From the NCBI GenBank assembly GCA_021792795.1, contig JAJYUB010000010.1, positions 24,911-88,910 on the forward strand: a stretch of 64,000 bases of DNA, written 5' to 3'. A program made the translations under genes and the position numbers. Numbering within the stretch: the stretch's first letter is position 1; each line of letters starts with the position of its first letter. This document shows, piece by piece, positions 23,863-32,199 of this stretch. The notes beneath the pieces are model-generated. The model was not told where the DNA came from. It saw nothing but the letters and a program-made list of their open reading frames with translations, and searched no databases. This DNA comes from Acidobacteriota bacterium. GTDB lineage: Bacteria; Acidobacteriota; Terriglobia; Terriglobales; Acidobacteriaceae.

Positions 23863-26760
23863 TCAGTATTCATAATCCAGAGAGAACTGGATCCTTCGGG
23901 GGTCGGCGACCTGGATCGGCTGGTTGAATTGCCGGTCGGCGCTTGCGCCCGATCCATAGACGGGATTGACCACATCGACATTTTGCTTATTCAGCAGGTT
24001 GAAGGATTCGGCGACGATGTCCAGATGCCCGCGCCAGATGGGAACCATCTTGAGAATGCGGAGATCGAAGTGGACATTCGGCGGCGTTTGCAGGCTGTTG
24101 CGAGCCAGCCCAAGCGGGCGCGCGGCAAAAGGATAAATATGTTCCAGGTTGCTGTCCACGCCAGTGAGCGGGTTGGCTCGGAAGCCGCTATCGACCGCAA
24201 GAATCGGGGCGAATTCCAATCCGTAGAGAGCGTGTAGAAGCGGGTTGGAAGCGCCTCCTTTGGCGGTGTCCTGGGGGTCGTCGAGGTCGGGGCCAAGCAC
24301 CCAGAGTCCGCTCAGGACGAAGCGATGCCGCTGGTCTTCGAGCGAGAGCGCGCGCTCATCGTTAAGGGCATAGGGATTCTGCGGCTGCTCGGTATCGTAG
24401 GAGGCGTCGTCGATGGTCTTGGAGAAGGTGTAGCCGGCCATCAGCTCGAATTCTTCGTTAAATTGCCGGTTCAGCGTGACGGTGACGCCGTTGTAGTTTG
24501 AGCTGGCTTCGGTCTGAAACTGGTTGATGGCGTCATACGCCGGGTTGAGGCGCTGCGAAGGAAAGATCGGGCGGCCGATCTGCTGGGCTGTGGGCGCCGA
24601 AATTCCCAGGCCCGCCGCATTCGCCAACGTCAGAGGCACGGGAGGCGGCAGATTGACGTTGACCGTGCGCCCCATTTTTACGCCGCGAACGAAGCGGTAT
24701 TCAGCGCTGGCCGTCCATTGCGCCGGAAGCTGGCGCTCGATGCCGAAGGATGCGGTCTCGCTGTAAGGATTGGCCAGGTTCGGCTGCGCCTGCCAGATGC
24801 TGGGCGCAATGCCGGGATGCGGCGCGGTGAAGGAACTTTCCGACTGATAGAGGGATGCGGCGTCCGCGCCTTCCGCAATCTGCTGCGTGGCGTGGAGACC
24901 GTCGAACTCCTCAATGCGGTTGATGGTGGAGAGCAGATACCGATCGAAGAAGATTCCGAATCCTCCGCGGACCACCCAGTTTTTGTCCGGCGACCAGGCA
25001 AAGCCAAGTCGCGGGCTTAGATTGTCGGCGTCTTGCGGAAGGGAAGCAGGCAGACGGTTGTACTCATACCGCAGCCCGTAGTCCAGGGCGAGGCTTCGGA
25101 ATGGTGTCCAGTGGTCCTGCACGTAGGCCGCGCCGCGAAGCTCGGAAAAATTCGTATTGGGATCGCCGAAGCTCTGGGTGTAGAAGTCCGCTTGTCCGTC
25201 GGCGAGCGCGGTCAAATTTGAAAACACATAGACGCCCCCAAATCCGTCGAGATTGGCGGCACGCAAAGCAATGTGGCTGACCGTCGCTCCCGCTTGGAAA
25301 AGGTGCTTGCCATATTGCCGAATCACGCCATCGCCAAAGTCCACGTGGGTTTCATAGCGGCGGCTGTTTCCGGCATAGGGCGTGCCGAGCTGCGCGATAC
25401 CGGCGACCACGATTCCGGGCCCGCTGGTAGAGCCCGTGCGCAGCGCGACCCGGCGCTGCGCCACTTCAAAATTCATCTGATTCAGCAGCCGCGGAGAGAT
25501 AGTGGCGCTCCACGAACCGTTCAAGCTGTTGTCGTTGTAGAACGCCGAGCCGCGCGCGCTCAGGTCGGTCAGGTCGTCCATGTTGAAGGCGTCGTTCACG
25601 GAGCGATTGTTGGTCAGCGCATAGCGCAGCATCAGGCTGTTGGCGGCGAAGGCGCGGTCCATGCGTCCGGAAAGTTCCGTCTCCTGGTTGGTGGTGGGGA
25701 AGAATCCTTGTTGCAGGCGAAAGCCGCGCAGGGGGCCGATTTGCTGCAATGCATTGTCGATCGTCGCGGCGAGGTGCGGATTGAAGTCGCCCGCTTCTTC
25801 GCCGCGCGCCATTTCCTGCTCGGCGGCAATGTAGTAGAAAAGTTTGTCTTTCTCGATTGGGCCGCCGGTGGAGAGGCCGGCGCGCAAGCGGTTTTCGTCC
25901 GGCTTGCGCGGCACCAGTTCCAGCGCGGGCGTCCCGTTCAACGCTCCGTTCTGAACGAACAGAAAAGCGTCGCCATGCTGCACGTTTGCGCCGGAGCGCG
26001 TTTCGACATCGACCGACCCGCCGGCGGAACCGCCGTATTCAGCGCCATAGCCGTGGTTCACCACCTGAAAATCGCTGATGGCTTCCGGGGAAAGCTCCGT
26101 CCTGCTGAGGCCGGTGTATTCATCGTTGTCGTCGACGCCGTCGATGTAGAGCGCATTGCTCGATGGGCGCAGTCCGCCGGCGCTGAATCCGCCTTCGCCC
26201 GCCGCCCCGGGAGATTGCACTCCCAGCGCGGGGTTTGCCGTGCCCAGCGACGGCGCCAGCAGGGTGAAACTGAGGTAGTTCCGGCTGGGAATTGGAAGCT
26301 CCTCGATGCGATCGCGGTCGATGTTGGTGACTGGCGAAGACTGCGAAGTGTCGAGCGCTTCCGTGCTGGACTGGACGCTGACCTGCTGGCTGGCGTGTGC
26401 CGGGGCGAGCTCGGCATCGAGGCGCGCGTTGCGTCCGACCGCAATGACGACGGATTCGTTGCGGTAGAGGGCGAAGCCGGGCGCGGCAATCTCAATCCGA
26501 TATGTCCCGCTGGGAAGGCTGGCGATGGCAAAGGTCCCATCCGGACCCGCTGCGGTCGCGCGGAGGATTGTCTTGTCCGGGCTGGAAAGCGCGATGCGCG
26601 CCCCGGCAATGGCGGAGCCTGTCGCGTCCGTCACCGTGCCGGAGACAGTGCCCTGCGTCAGGCCGGTTTGTGCCCGCAGCGACGGGGTGAAAAGCATGGA
26701 GAAAAACATAACGGCAAGAACAAGCCGCAGGGGGGCGGCGAAAACAGCTCGGTGAGACAT
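23863..26760 (-). CDS. TonB-dependent receptor with N-terminal carboxypeptidase-regulatory-like domain (Oar type)
   Basis: The 965-residue outer-membrane protein has a signal peptide (LVLAVMFFSMLFTPSLRAQ), then a Cna-B/carboxypeptidase-like beta sandwich (about residues 30-115, GTVSGTVTDATGSAIAGARI). A plug domain follows (about 120-270, with IEELPIPSRNYLSFTLLAPS and NALYIDGVDDNDEYTG), then a large beta-barrel ending in the aromatic terminus RIQFSLDYEY. This is the Oar-like receptor class amplified in Acidobacteriota. The start at 26760 has AGAGGAG upstream; the frame is open to 26988. These receptors take up large substrates, often glycans or peptides, using TonB energy. The ligand is unknown and no SusD partner is adjacent. 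Confidence 0.92.
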   Translation of the reverse strand: MSHRAVFAAPLRLVLAVMFFSMLFTPSLRAQTGLTQGTVSGTVTDATGSAIAGARIALSSPDKTILRATAAGPDGTFAIASLPSGTYRIEIAAPGFALYRNESVVIAVGRNARLDAELAPAHASQQVSVQSSTEALDTSQSSPVTNIDRDRIEELPIPSRNYLSFTLLAPSLGTANPALGVQSPGAAGEGGFSAGGLRPSSNALYIDGVDDNDEYTGLSRTELSPEAISDFQVVNHGYGAEYGGSAGGSVDVETRSGANVQHGDAFLFVQNGALNGTPALELVPRKPDENRLRAGLSTGGPIEKDKLFYYIAAEQEMARGEEAGDFNPHLAATIDNALQQIGPLRGFRLQQGFFPTTNQETELSGRMDRAFAANSLMLRYALTNNRSVNDAFNMDDLTDLSARGSAFYNDNSLNGSWSATISPRLLNQMNFEVAQRRVALRTGSTSGPGIVVAGIAQLGTPYAGNSRRYETHVDFGDGVIRQYGKHLFQAGATVSHIALRAANLDGFGGVYVFSNLTALADGQADFYTQSFGDPNTNFSELRGAAYVQDHWTPFRSLALDYGLRYEYNRLPASLPQDADNLSPRLGFAWSPDKNWVVRGGFGIFFDRYLLSTINRIEEFDGLHATQQIAEGADAASLYQSESSFTAPHPGIAPSIWQAQPNLANPYSETASFGIERQLPAQWTASAEYRFVRGVKMGRTVNVNLPPPVPLTLANAAGLGISAPTAQQIGRPIFPSQRLNPAYDAINQFQTEASSNYNGVTVTLNRQFNEEFELMAGYTFSKTIDDASYDTEQPQNPYALNDERALSLEDQRHRFVLSGLWVLGPDLDDPQDTAKGGASNPLLHALYGLEFAPILAVDSGFRANPLTGVDSNLEHIYPFAARPLGLARNSLQTPPNVHFDLRILKMVPIWRGHLDIVAESFNLLNKQNVDVVNPVYGSGASADRQFNQPIQVADPRRIQFSLDYEY

Positions 26761-26857
26761 CGAACTCCTCTTCTGTGAATGCGGCGCTCCGTCAGAACAG
26801 CAGGCGCGAAAGGGCGCGCCCATCGCTGTCGCTTCCAGCGTGAGTTCACAGGGAGGA

Positions 26858-27172
26858 TCAGATTCGGAGCGGTACCAGCGGCGGACTTGCCGTGGACGCG
26901 GGGCGTTCGGGGGCGACCGCTCGCATGAATGCCAGGGACGCGTGCGGCAGGCCGGGGCGTCTCTTTGAAGACGCGAGCGTGGGCACATAGCGCAGCAGCT
27001 TTGCTAAGGCCACGGCGATGCCGACGCCCACAAACCAGGCGGTGATGTTGAGTTCGGTGTCGTTCGCCGGCACAACATGCTTGTCCCAGTGGTCGAAGCT
27101 CTCCGCCAGAGGAGTGAGCGTGACCAGAATCAGGACAAGGCCAGCCGCGAATTGGAAAATACGCCGCGCCAC
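26858..27172 (-). CDS. small membrane protein of unknown function
   Basis: The 104-residue frame encodes two hydrophobic helices: FQFAAGLVLILVTLTPL (about residues 6-22) and ITAWFVGVGIAVALAKLL (about 43-60). The polar loop FDHWDKHVVPANDTELN lies between them. The C-terminal 40 residues are basic and proline-rich. I do not recognise a named family. The layout suggests an inner-membrane hairpin. It lies 97 bases upstream of the TonB receptor in the same direction. A spurious frame cannot be excluded, but hydrophobicity and a family-like loop support it. Confidence 0.5.
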   Translation of the reverse strand: MARRIFQFAAGLVLILVTLTPLAESFDHWDKHVVPANDTELNITAWFVGVGIAVALAKLLRYVPTLASSKRRPGLPHASLAFMRAVAPERPASTASPPLVPLRI

Positions 27173-27386
27173 TAGTCAAAGAATAGCCGGGCGGGAGCGG
27201 TCATCGCAAATGTGGGCGACGAGCGCGGATCGAGAATTGCCAATTGGAGTGCCAGCCGGGATCGAAGCGGCGCCGCAAGCTTTGATCGTATTGATTCCGC
27301 AAAATAGTTTGAACCGCAGACAACATCCTGGTGGCTGGAGCGTAGACCTTTGGAGTCAAGTCTGTGCCATACAGAATGTGGCATGT

Positions 27387-30314
27387 TCAGAACAAGGCGG
27401 GTTCGGCTGATTCTTCAATGTCTTCGCCGCTGTCAAAGTCAGCGGAGTTGTGTTCTGCCCGTGGCGCAATATCTTTCGCGTTCAAGCCCGGTTCTCTGTC
27501 GAGAAGCTCGCGGATGAAACGGAGGTCTGGGATAGAAAGAACCTTGCAGAGGGCTTGATCGATCTCTACGCGTACAGGGTCAGACTTGAGGTTGGAGAGT
27601 GCCTGCAATTCTGTATTTGCTAGTGAGTCATAGGCGGCCGCCAGCATGTTGATTTGCTTCGACGACAAGGCGCGGACGTCGAGAACCGGCATTCCTTCCC
27701 ACGCTGGTTGCTTCATCTGCATCCATGCGCCTTGTGTTATGACGCGACGTCCAAAAAACAACAGCAGAGATAACGAGCTATTGAGCCACACGATCAAAGC
27801 TTTTTCTTGCCGAGGATTGAGATTCTTTACCTTCATTGCCCACCAAGTGTTTCCCAATACCTCGGTATCGAAGCCTACCGCCAACACCCGATGTGTATTT
27901 GAGCGTAAACGTTCCACAAGCAAGATAGTTCCCGCTCTCTCCCACAAATGTGCGCCATAGTTTGGCCCACGCGGCGATTCCAGCCACGCTGCCAACCGCG
28001 CATTCGGCTGCTGGTTGATCGTCCGTACCTTAGAAGATTCGTGCCCCCAAAAGGCGGGGTACGGTGTCCAGTCGTCCGTTGTGACTTTGAATCCTTCGTG
28101 AATGCGTTTGCGGTCTGGGCCAAGGGCACCGAGATTATCCAGCCTGCATAACGGCATTGGCACAGTTGTGTTGCTGCCGGGGATGCAAAGCGCACCACTC
28201 TCAAGTTTCCACCACGCTCGTAGCAATTCACTTTGCGCGAAAAGAGCGCCCGTCCAATTCTCCCTTTCTCTTGCTGGCGGCACTGTGATGACTTCGCCAA
28301 GCTTGTTGTCAGTTCCACGAATTGTCGTGATGCCCGCGCCCGCTATCTTTACTGGCTCCTTGATCTGAATGATTCGATTGGCGAGGTCAAGCGCTTCGTG
28401 GATCGTGCGTGGGTTGCGCCAGAGACTAATGTAGGTAGTACGACCGGGCTGCTCATCTTGGCCAAGCTTCCGCGCTATGAAGAGGATTTCGGACAGGTCA
28501 GTATTTTCAGAGAAATTAGGCCGCTCCGCATCGTGACTCGATATGACGGTTTCCAGATGGTAGCGTTCGGCAATGAGTTTTCTGGTATCTCCCCACGCCT
28601 CACCGGAAACGAGGGCTGCCGGAAGCACGAATGCAAGCCGCCCTTCAGTCTTGAGACATCGGTCGGCTAGAGCGACGAATACACTCCCCAGCCCTGCCGT
28701 GGCGCTCGCGCCGATTTGTTTGACGCGGCGCTTGAGTTCCTTTTGGAGGAGGCCCCGCTCATCTGGCAGAGAGCCAAATAACAAATTGCCGCCTACGCTG
28801 CGTACGAAAGGCGGATTCATCACGCAGAGGTCCAGCCTCGGCACAACTGCATTGCCTGAGCGGGAGGACGCGGCGCCGGTCTGCACATCTTCTCTGTGGG
28901 AGTAATCAAGCGCCATCTGTGTCCTGATTTCGGTTCCGATAAGAAAATCCAAGCTGCCAAGCTTTGCAATGCCACGATCAAGGCCTAACGGCATCACATA
29001 CAGCGCCATCCGCACAAAGGCAACTTCTGGAGCCAACATGGCCAGAGTAGACGCCGTCAGATGCACTGCCGAGGGAAGTACATCGTAGCCATGCAGAACG
29101 TTTTCCATCAGCGTGCGATGCAGCGTGGTCATGTCGTTGATACTCAGTGGAAGGTCGTGGTCTGCACGTTCTCGAATATAGATATCCGATAAGGCTTGAG
29201 CGCTGGCCATCAGGAGCGTTCCTGTGCCACAAGCCAGATCCGCAACTTTGAAAGATGACAACTCCGCAGGGTCGCTGAAATCTTGATTCCATTTCGCCGC
29301 AATCGTCAACTTCATCAGCAGCGTAGCGGCGGAGACGGAGGTGTAATAAGTTCCTAGATACTTAGCTTCATGGAGAAGCCAGTGATAAATGCGGCCCATC
29401 AAATCATGTCTTAACGCCGCTTGCTGGGAGCAAATCGAGATGGCTTGCGACAGTAAAGCGTGTGTGGCAATGGCGGAGTTCCCATCGATTGGGAGTTCGT
29501 TCAAAACCCGTTCCCCAAGCTGGAAGATCGGGACGTAATTGATGTTTTCCCAAATCCATTTCCAGTGCTTCGCCGTTGCTCCCACCGGGTCTTTTTCATT
29601 GTCGAGTTTTCGCAGAGATAAAATCCTGCCATCTGTACCCGCGAGTTGTTCCTGGAAGATGAAGGCATTTGCCAGAACCAAGGCTGACACCTTGGCCGCA
29701 GTTTCTCTACGCAACTGCGCCTTTTCCGACGGCTCACCCTTCGGCGGATATATACCGAGGATTTGCGACAATCGGTCGCATGAACCCTTCTGTCCCATCC
29801 ACAATTTAGCTACAGCGACCAGATGCACAGACAGGGATCTAGCAGTTTGCTCAACAATGTCATCTTTGGTAAGAGCTTCCTGAGCACGTCGTAAGGCGTC
29901 CATCAGCGAAGCGGGAGTTCCTTCAAACCACTCCGGCGATTCGTCGGCTTCAGCGACAATCCGAAATTTCAAAAGTGACTTACGGAGGATTCCCAATACC
30001 TTGGTCGTCGGTGTGCTACGAAGCGCAACTGGATAGACGACAGCGGCTGCGATATGGGCAATACCGCTGCGTACCCGGTTCCGAGCATCTCCTAAGACAA
30101 CTTGTTCGGCCCCAGGGTGGTCGGCAAGTTTCGCTTCGATGACCACTCGAAGTCCACGTAGCTGAAACAACACGTCGGGACGATGTTTGCCGTGGACGTG
30201 AATGGTCTCGGCATCTGCAGTCACCCCAAGCCTTGAAATCAGAATTGCGAGTTGGGTATTGATTACCTCTTCCCGGTTTCTTTGTTCCGGCATGTTTCTG
30301 GATTGTCTCGCCAT
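27387..30314 (-). CDS. single-chain nuclease-DNA N6-adenine methyltransferase (type IIG-like restriction enzyme)
   Basis: The 975-residue protein combines three parts. Residues 10-110 hold a PD-(D/E)xK nuclease motif: Pro46-Asp47 in HRPDVLF and Glu60-Ala-Lys62 in VVIEAKL. Residues 310-600 are an N6-adenine methyltransferase core with GTYYTSVSAATLLMKL, motif I DLACGTGTLLMASAQ (about 359-373) and catalytic motif IV NPPF (500-503). Residues 650-975 resemble a target recognition region. Cleavage and methylation may reside in one chain with no separate specificity subunit, as in type IIG enzymes. No restriction partner is adjacent. Codon use is visibly AT-richer than the flanking genes, which suggests transfer. 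Orphan defence methyltransferase is the main alternative. Confidence 0.8.
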   Translation of the reverse strand: MARQSRNMPEQRNREEVINTQLAILISRLGVTADAETIHVHGKHRPDVLFQLRGLRVVIEAKLADHPGAEQVVLGDARNRVRSGIAHIAAAVVYPVALRSTPTTKVLGILRKSLLKFRIVAEADESPEWFEGTPASLMDALRRAQEALTKDDIVEQTARSLSVHLVAVAKLWMGQKGSCDRLSQILGIYPPKGEPSEKAQLRRETAAKVSALVLANAFIFQEQLAGTDGRILSLRKLDNEKDPVGATAKHWKWIWENINYVPIFQLGERVLNELPIDGNSAIATHALLSQAISICSQQAALRHDLMGRIYHWLLHEAKYLGTYYTSVSAATLLMKLTIAAKWNQDFSDPAELSSFKVADLACGTGTLLMASAQALSDIYIRERADHDLPLSINDMTTLHRTLMENVLHGYDVLPSAVHLTASTLAMLAPEVAFVRMALYVMPLGLDRGIAKLGSLDFLIGTEIRTQMALDYSHREDVQTGAASSRSGNAVVPRLDLCVMNPPFVRSVGGNLLFGSLPDERGLLQKELKRRVKQIGASATAGLGSVFVALADRCLKTEGRLAFVLPAALVSGEAWGDTRKLIAERYHLETVISSHDAERPNFSENTDLSEILFIARKLGQDEQPGRTTYISLWRNPRTIHEALDLANRIIQIKEPVKIAGAGITTIRGTDNKLGEVITVPPARERENWTGALFAQSELLRAWWKLESGALCIPGSNTTVPMPLCRLDNLGALGPDRKRIHEGFKVTTDDWTPYPAFWGHESSKVRTINQQPNARLAAWLESPRGPNYGAHLWERAGTILLVERLRSNTHRVLAVGFDTEVLGNTWWAMKVKNLNPRQEKALIVWLNSSLSLLLFFGRRVITQGAWMQMKQPAWEGMPVLDVRALSSKQINMLAAAYDSLANTELQALSNLKSDPVRVEIDQALCKVLSIPDLRFIRELLDREPGLNAKDIAPRAEHNSADFDSGEDIEESAEPALF

Positions 30315-30404
30315 ATCGTCATGTTCAATATAGCCGCTTTGATTGACTGCTCGAAATCAACTGCGCGTCGACGGAAACAAAAATGGAACGGGAAAGCGGA
30401 GTTA

Positions 30405-31244
30405 CTACGCTAAATATTCCTGGATGTAGGGGTCTTTGGAGCGGAGGAGATCGACGAGGGAGCCGGTGAAGGCGATGCGGCCTTGCTTCAGCACCATGAT
30501 GGTGGTGTTGGGATCGATGCCGTCGTTTTCGATGCGCTCCATGCGATTTTCTTTCAGATTGAAGCGATGGGTGGCGAGGGTGAAGGCGTCCTGCAGGCGA
30601 TGGGTGACCAGCAGGGCAGTGCTTTCGTAGACGTCGCGCTGTTTCATGACCAGCTCAATAATGGTGGTGGAAGTGATGGGGTCGAGGCCGCCGGTGGGTG
30701 AGTCGTAGAGCAGCAAACTGGGCTGCGTGATGATGGCGCGGGCAATGGCGACGCGGCGCTTCATGCCGCCGGAAAGCTCCGGAGGAAATTTGTCGATGGC
30801 TTCTTCCAGTTCCACAAACCGCAGGCATTCGAGGACGCGGCGATCGATGTCTTCCTGGTTGTCACGCTCCTCGATCAGACGATAGGAGACGTTGTCGCGG
30901 ACGGAAAGAGAGTCGAACAGGGCGCTTTCCTGGAAGACCATTCCGATGTGCCTGCGGAATGTAAACAGCTCATCCTGTGGGAGCGTTTGGATGTTCATCC
31001 CAAAGAGCCGGATGCGTCCCGCATCGGGCGGGAGCAGGCCATTGGCCAGCTTGAGCAGGACGCTTTTTCCGCCGCCGGCAGGGCCGAGGACGATGACCAT
31101 TTCTCCGGAGCGGGCCTGGAAGTTGATGTCGAGCAGAACAGGATGACCGTCGAAGCCGATGGAAACATGCTCAAACGAGACCACCGGCGCTGTGGGATCG
31201 CCGATCGCCTGGTCCGGGGCGGGGACGGTTTCCGTGGTCGACAT
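30405..31244 (-). CDS. mlaF: ABC transporter ATP-binding protein, MlaF-like (phospholipid transport)
   Basis: The 279-residue ATPase has Walker A GPAGGGKSVLLKL (about residue 54), the ABC signature ELSGGMKRRVAIARAI (about 158) and Walker B SLLLYDSPTGGLDP (about 180). In MlaFEDB systems of Gram-negative bacteria this ATPase powers phospholipid movement between the inner and outer membranes. It is 3 bases downstream of the MlaE-like permease, in the same operon. No MlaD-like MCE protein is adjacent, although the third component may be elsewhere. A very similar organisation is common in Acidobacteriota. Confidence 0.88.
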   Translation of the reverse strand: MSTTETVPAPDQAIGDPTAPVVSFEHVSIGFDGHPVLLDINFQARSGEMVIVLGPAGGGKSVLLKLANGLLPPDAGRIRLFGMNIQTLPQDELFTFRRHIGMVFQESALFDSLSVRDNVSYRLIEERDNQEDIDRRVLECLRFVELEEAIDKFPPELSGGMKRRVAIARAIITQPSLLLYDSPTGGLDPITSTTIIELVMKQRDVYESTALLVTHRLQDAFTLATHRFNLKENRMERIENDGIDPNTTIMVLKQGRIAFTGSLVDLLRSKDPYIQEYLA

Positions 31245-31247
31245 TCT

Positions 31248-32015
31248 TTATCGTCCGAAGATGCCGATGGTCAACCGGCTGATCAGGAAGTCGCTGAAAA
31301 CGATCAAGACCGAACTGTAGACGACGGCTTGGGTGGTGGAGCGGCCCACGCCTTGCGTGCCGCCGCGCGTGGACATGCCGAAATAGCAGCCGATGGTTGC
31401 GATAATAAAGCCGAAGATGAGGGGCTTGACCAGGCCTTCCAGGATGTCGGGATACTCGAGCGTCTGGTAGGCCATGTGGAAGTATTGTGAAGCATTGATC
31501 CCCAGACCGCTGGAGATCCAGCCGCCGCCCGCGACTCCTAAGCTGTCGGAGATGATGGTGAGGAAGACCAGCATGACGATGGTTGAAAGCACGCGCGGGG
31601 TGACCAGTTTTTTCAGCGGGTCGACGCCGAGGGCGCGCATGGCGTCAATCTGCTCCGTCACCTGCATGGAGCCGAGTTCGCTGGCCATGCCGGAAGCATT
31701 GCGGCCAGAGACCATGAGACCGGTGAGCACGGGGCCCAGTTCTTTGACCATGGACAGGCTGACCAACTCGCCGGTGACGGCCTTGGCGCCGAATTGCGCC
31801 AGGGTGGTGGCGGAGTTCAGGGCCAGCACGCCGCCGGTAAAAAAACCGGTGAGGATGACAATGGGGACGGAGCCGAAGCCGATGAGATCGGCTTGGGTAT
31901 AAAGGTCCGCCCAGTAAAAAGGGCGACGAAACATATTCGCGATCGCGGTCCAGGACAGCAGGGAATAATCCTGTACGGCCAGGACCTTTTCTCGGAGAAA
32001 CTCGCCAATCTCCAT
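31248..32015 (-). CDS. mlaE: MlaE-family ABC permease
   Basis: The 255-residue protein has the MlaE signature: an N-terminal amphipathic segment, hydrophobic helices, and conserved VKELGPVLTGLMVSGRNASG (about residue 85) followed by ELGSMQVTEQIDAMRALGVD. The C-terminal ALAVGVGRSTTQAVVYS-like segment (here GVGRSTTQAVVYSSVLIV) is typical. It forms the membrane core of a lipid-transfer ABC transporter with the adjacent MlaF. It is the first gene of the pair. A repeat-rich gap of about 180 bases separates it from the M28 peptidase gene. Confidence 0.92.
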   Translation of the reverse strand: MEIGEFLREKVLAVQDYSLLSWTAIANMFRRPFYWADLYTQADLIGFGSVPIVILTGFFTGGVLALNSATTLAQFGAKAVTGELVSLSMVKELGPVLTGLMVSGRNASGMASELGSMQVTEQIDAMRALGVDPLKKLVTPRVLSTIVMLVFLTIISDSLGVAGGGWISSGLGINASQYFHMAYQTLEYPDILEGLVKPLIFGFIIATIGCYFGMSTRGGTQGVGRSTTQAVVYSSVLIVFSDFLISRLTIGIFGR

Positions 32016-32089
32016 ATTGGCATTATGGCATCTGCGGCGCGATTGGCGAAGAAATAGGGTGAATCGCGGCGCGGGGACGCAATGTTATT

Positions 32090-32143
32090 CATCCCACTCA
32101 AGCGTCGCCGCGGCGACAGGGCTTGAGTCGATGGGGCATCCTG
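32090..32143. repeat. intergenic palindromic repeat, family A (second copy)
   Basis: The outer arms ATCCCACTCAAGC and GCTTGAGTCGATGGGGCATC match the copy at 21328-21369 (CCCACTCAAGC ... GCTTGA-TGGGGCATCC). Here the loop is replaced by a perfect 14-base palindrome GTCGCCGCGGCGAC at 32104-32117. It sits between mlaE and the peptidase gene. Confidence 0.55.
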
Positions 32144-32160
32144 GCCCGCCATGACTCTCT

Positions 32161-32187
32161 GGATTCTTCGCTGCGCTCAGAATGACA
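32161..32187. repeat. intergenic repeat, family B fragment
   Basis: GGATTCTTCGCTGCGCTCAG followed by AATGACA resembles the outer parts of the element at 14481-14542 (ATCCTTCGACT ... CGCTCAGGATGACA) without the central hairpin. It lies directly after the family A copy. Confidence 0.4.
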
Positions 32188-32199
32188 AGCCACGTTTGG

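Noticed and set aside
25273..26778. Long open frame (501 codons) opposite the TonB receptor
   Set aside because: Antisense shadow; product rich in Ala/Arg/Gly with no domain and no ribosome site.
27172..27384. 70-codon minus-strand frame beside the nuclease-methyltransferase as a specificity or inhibitor protein
   Set aside because: No ribosome site and no recognisable sequence; the gap shows no clear gene.
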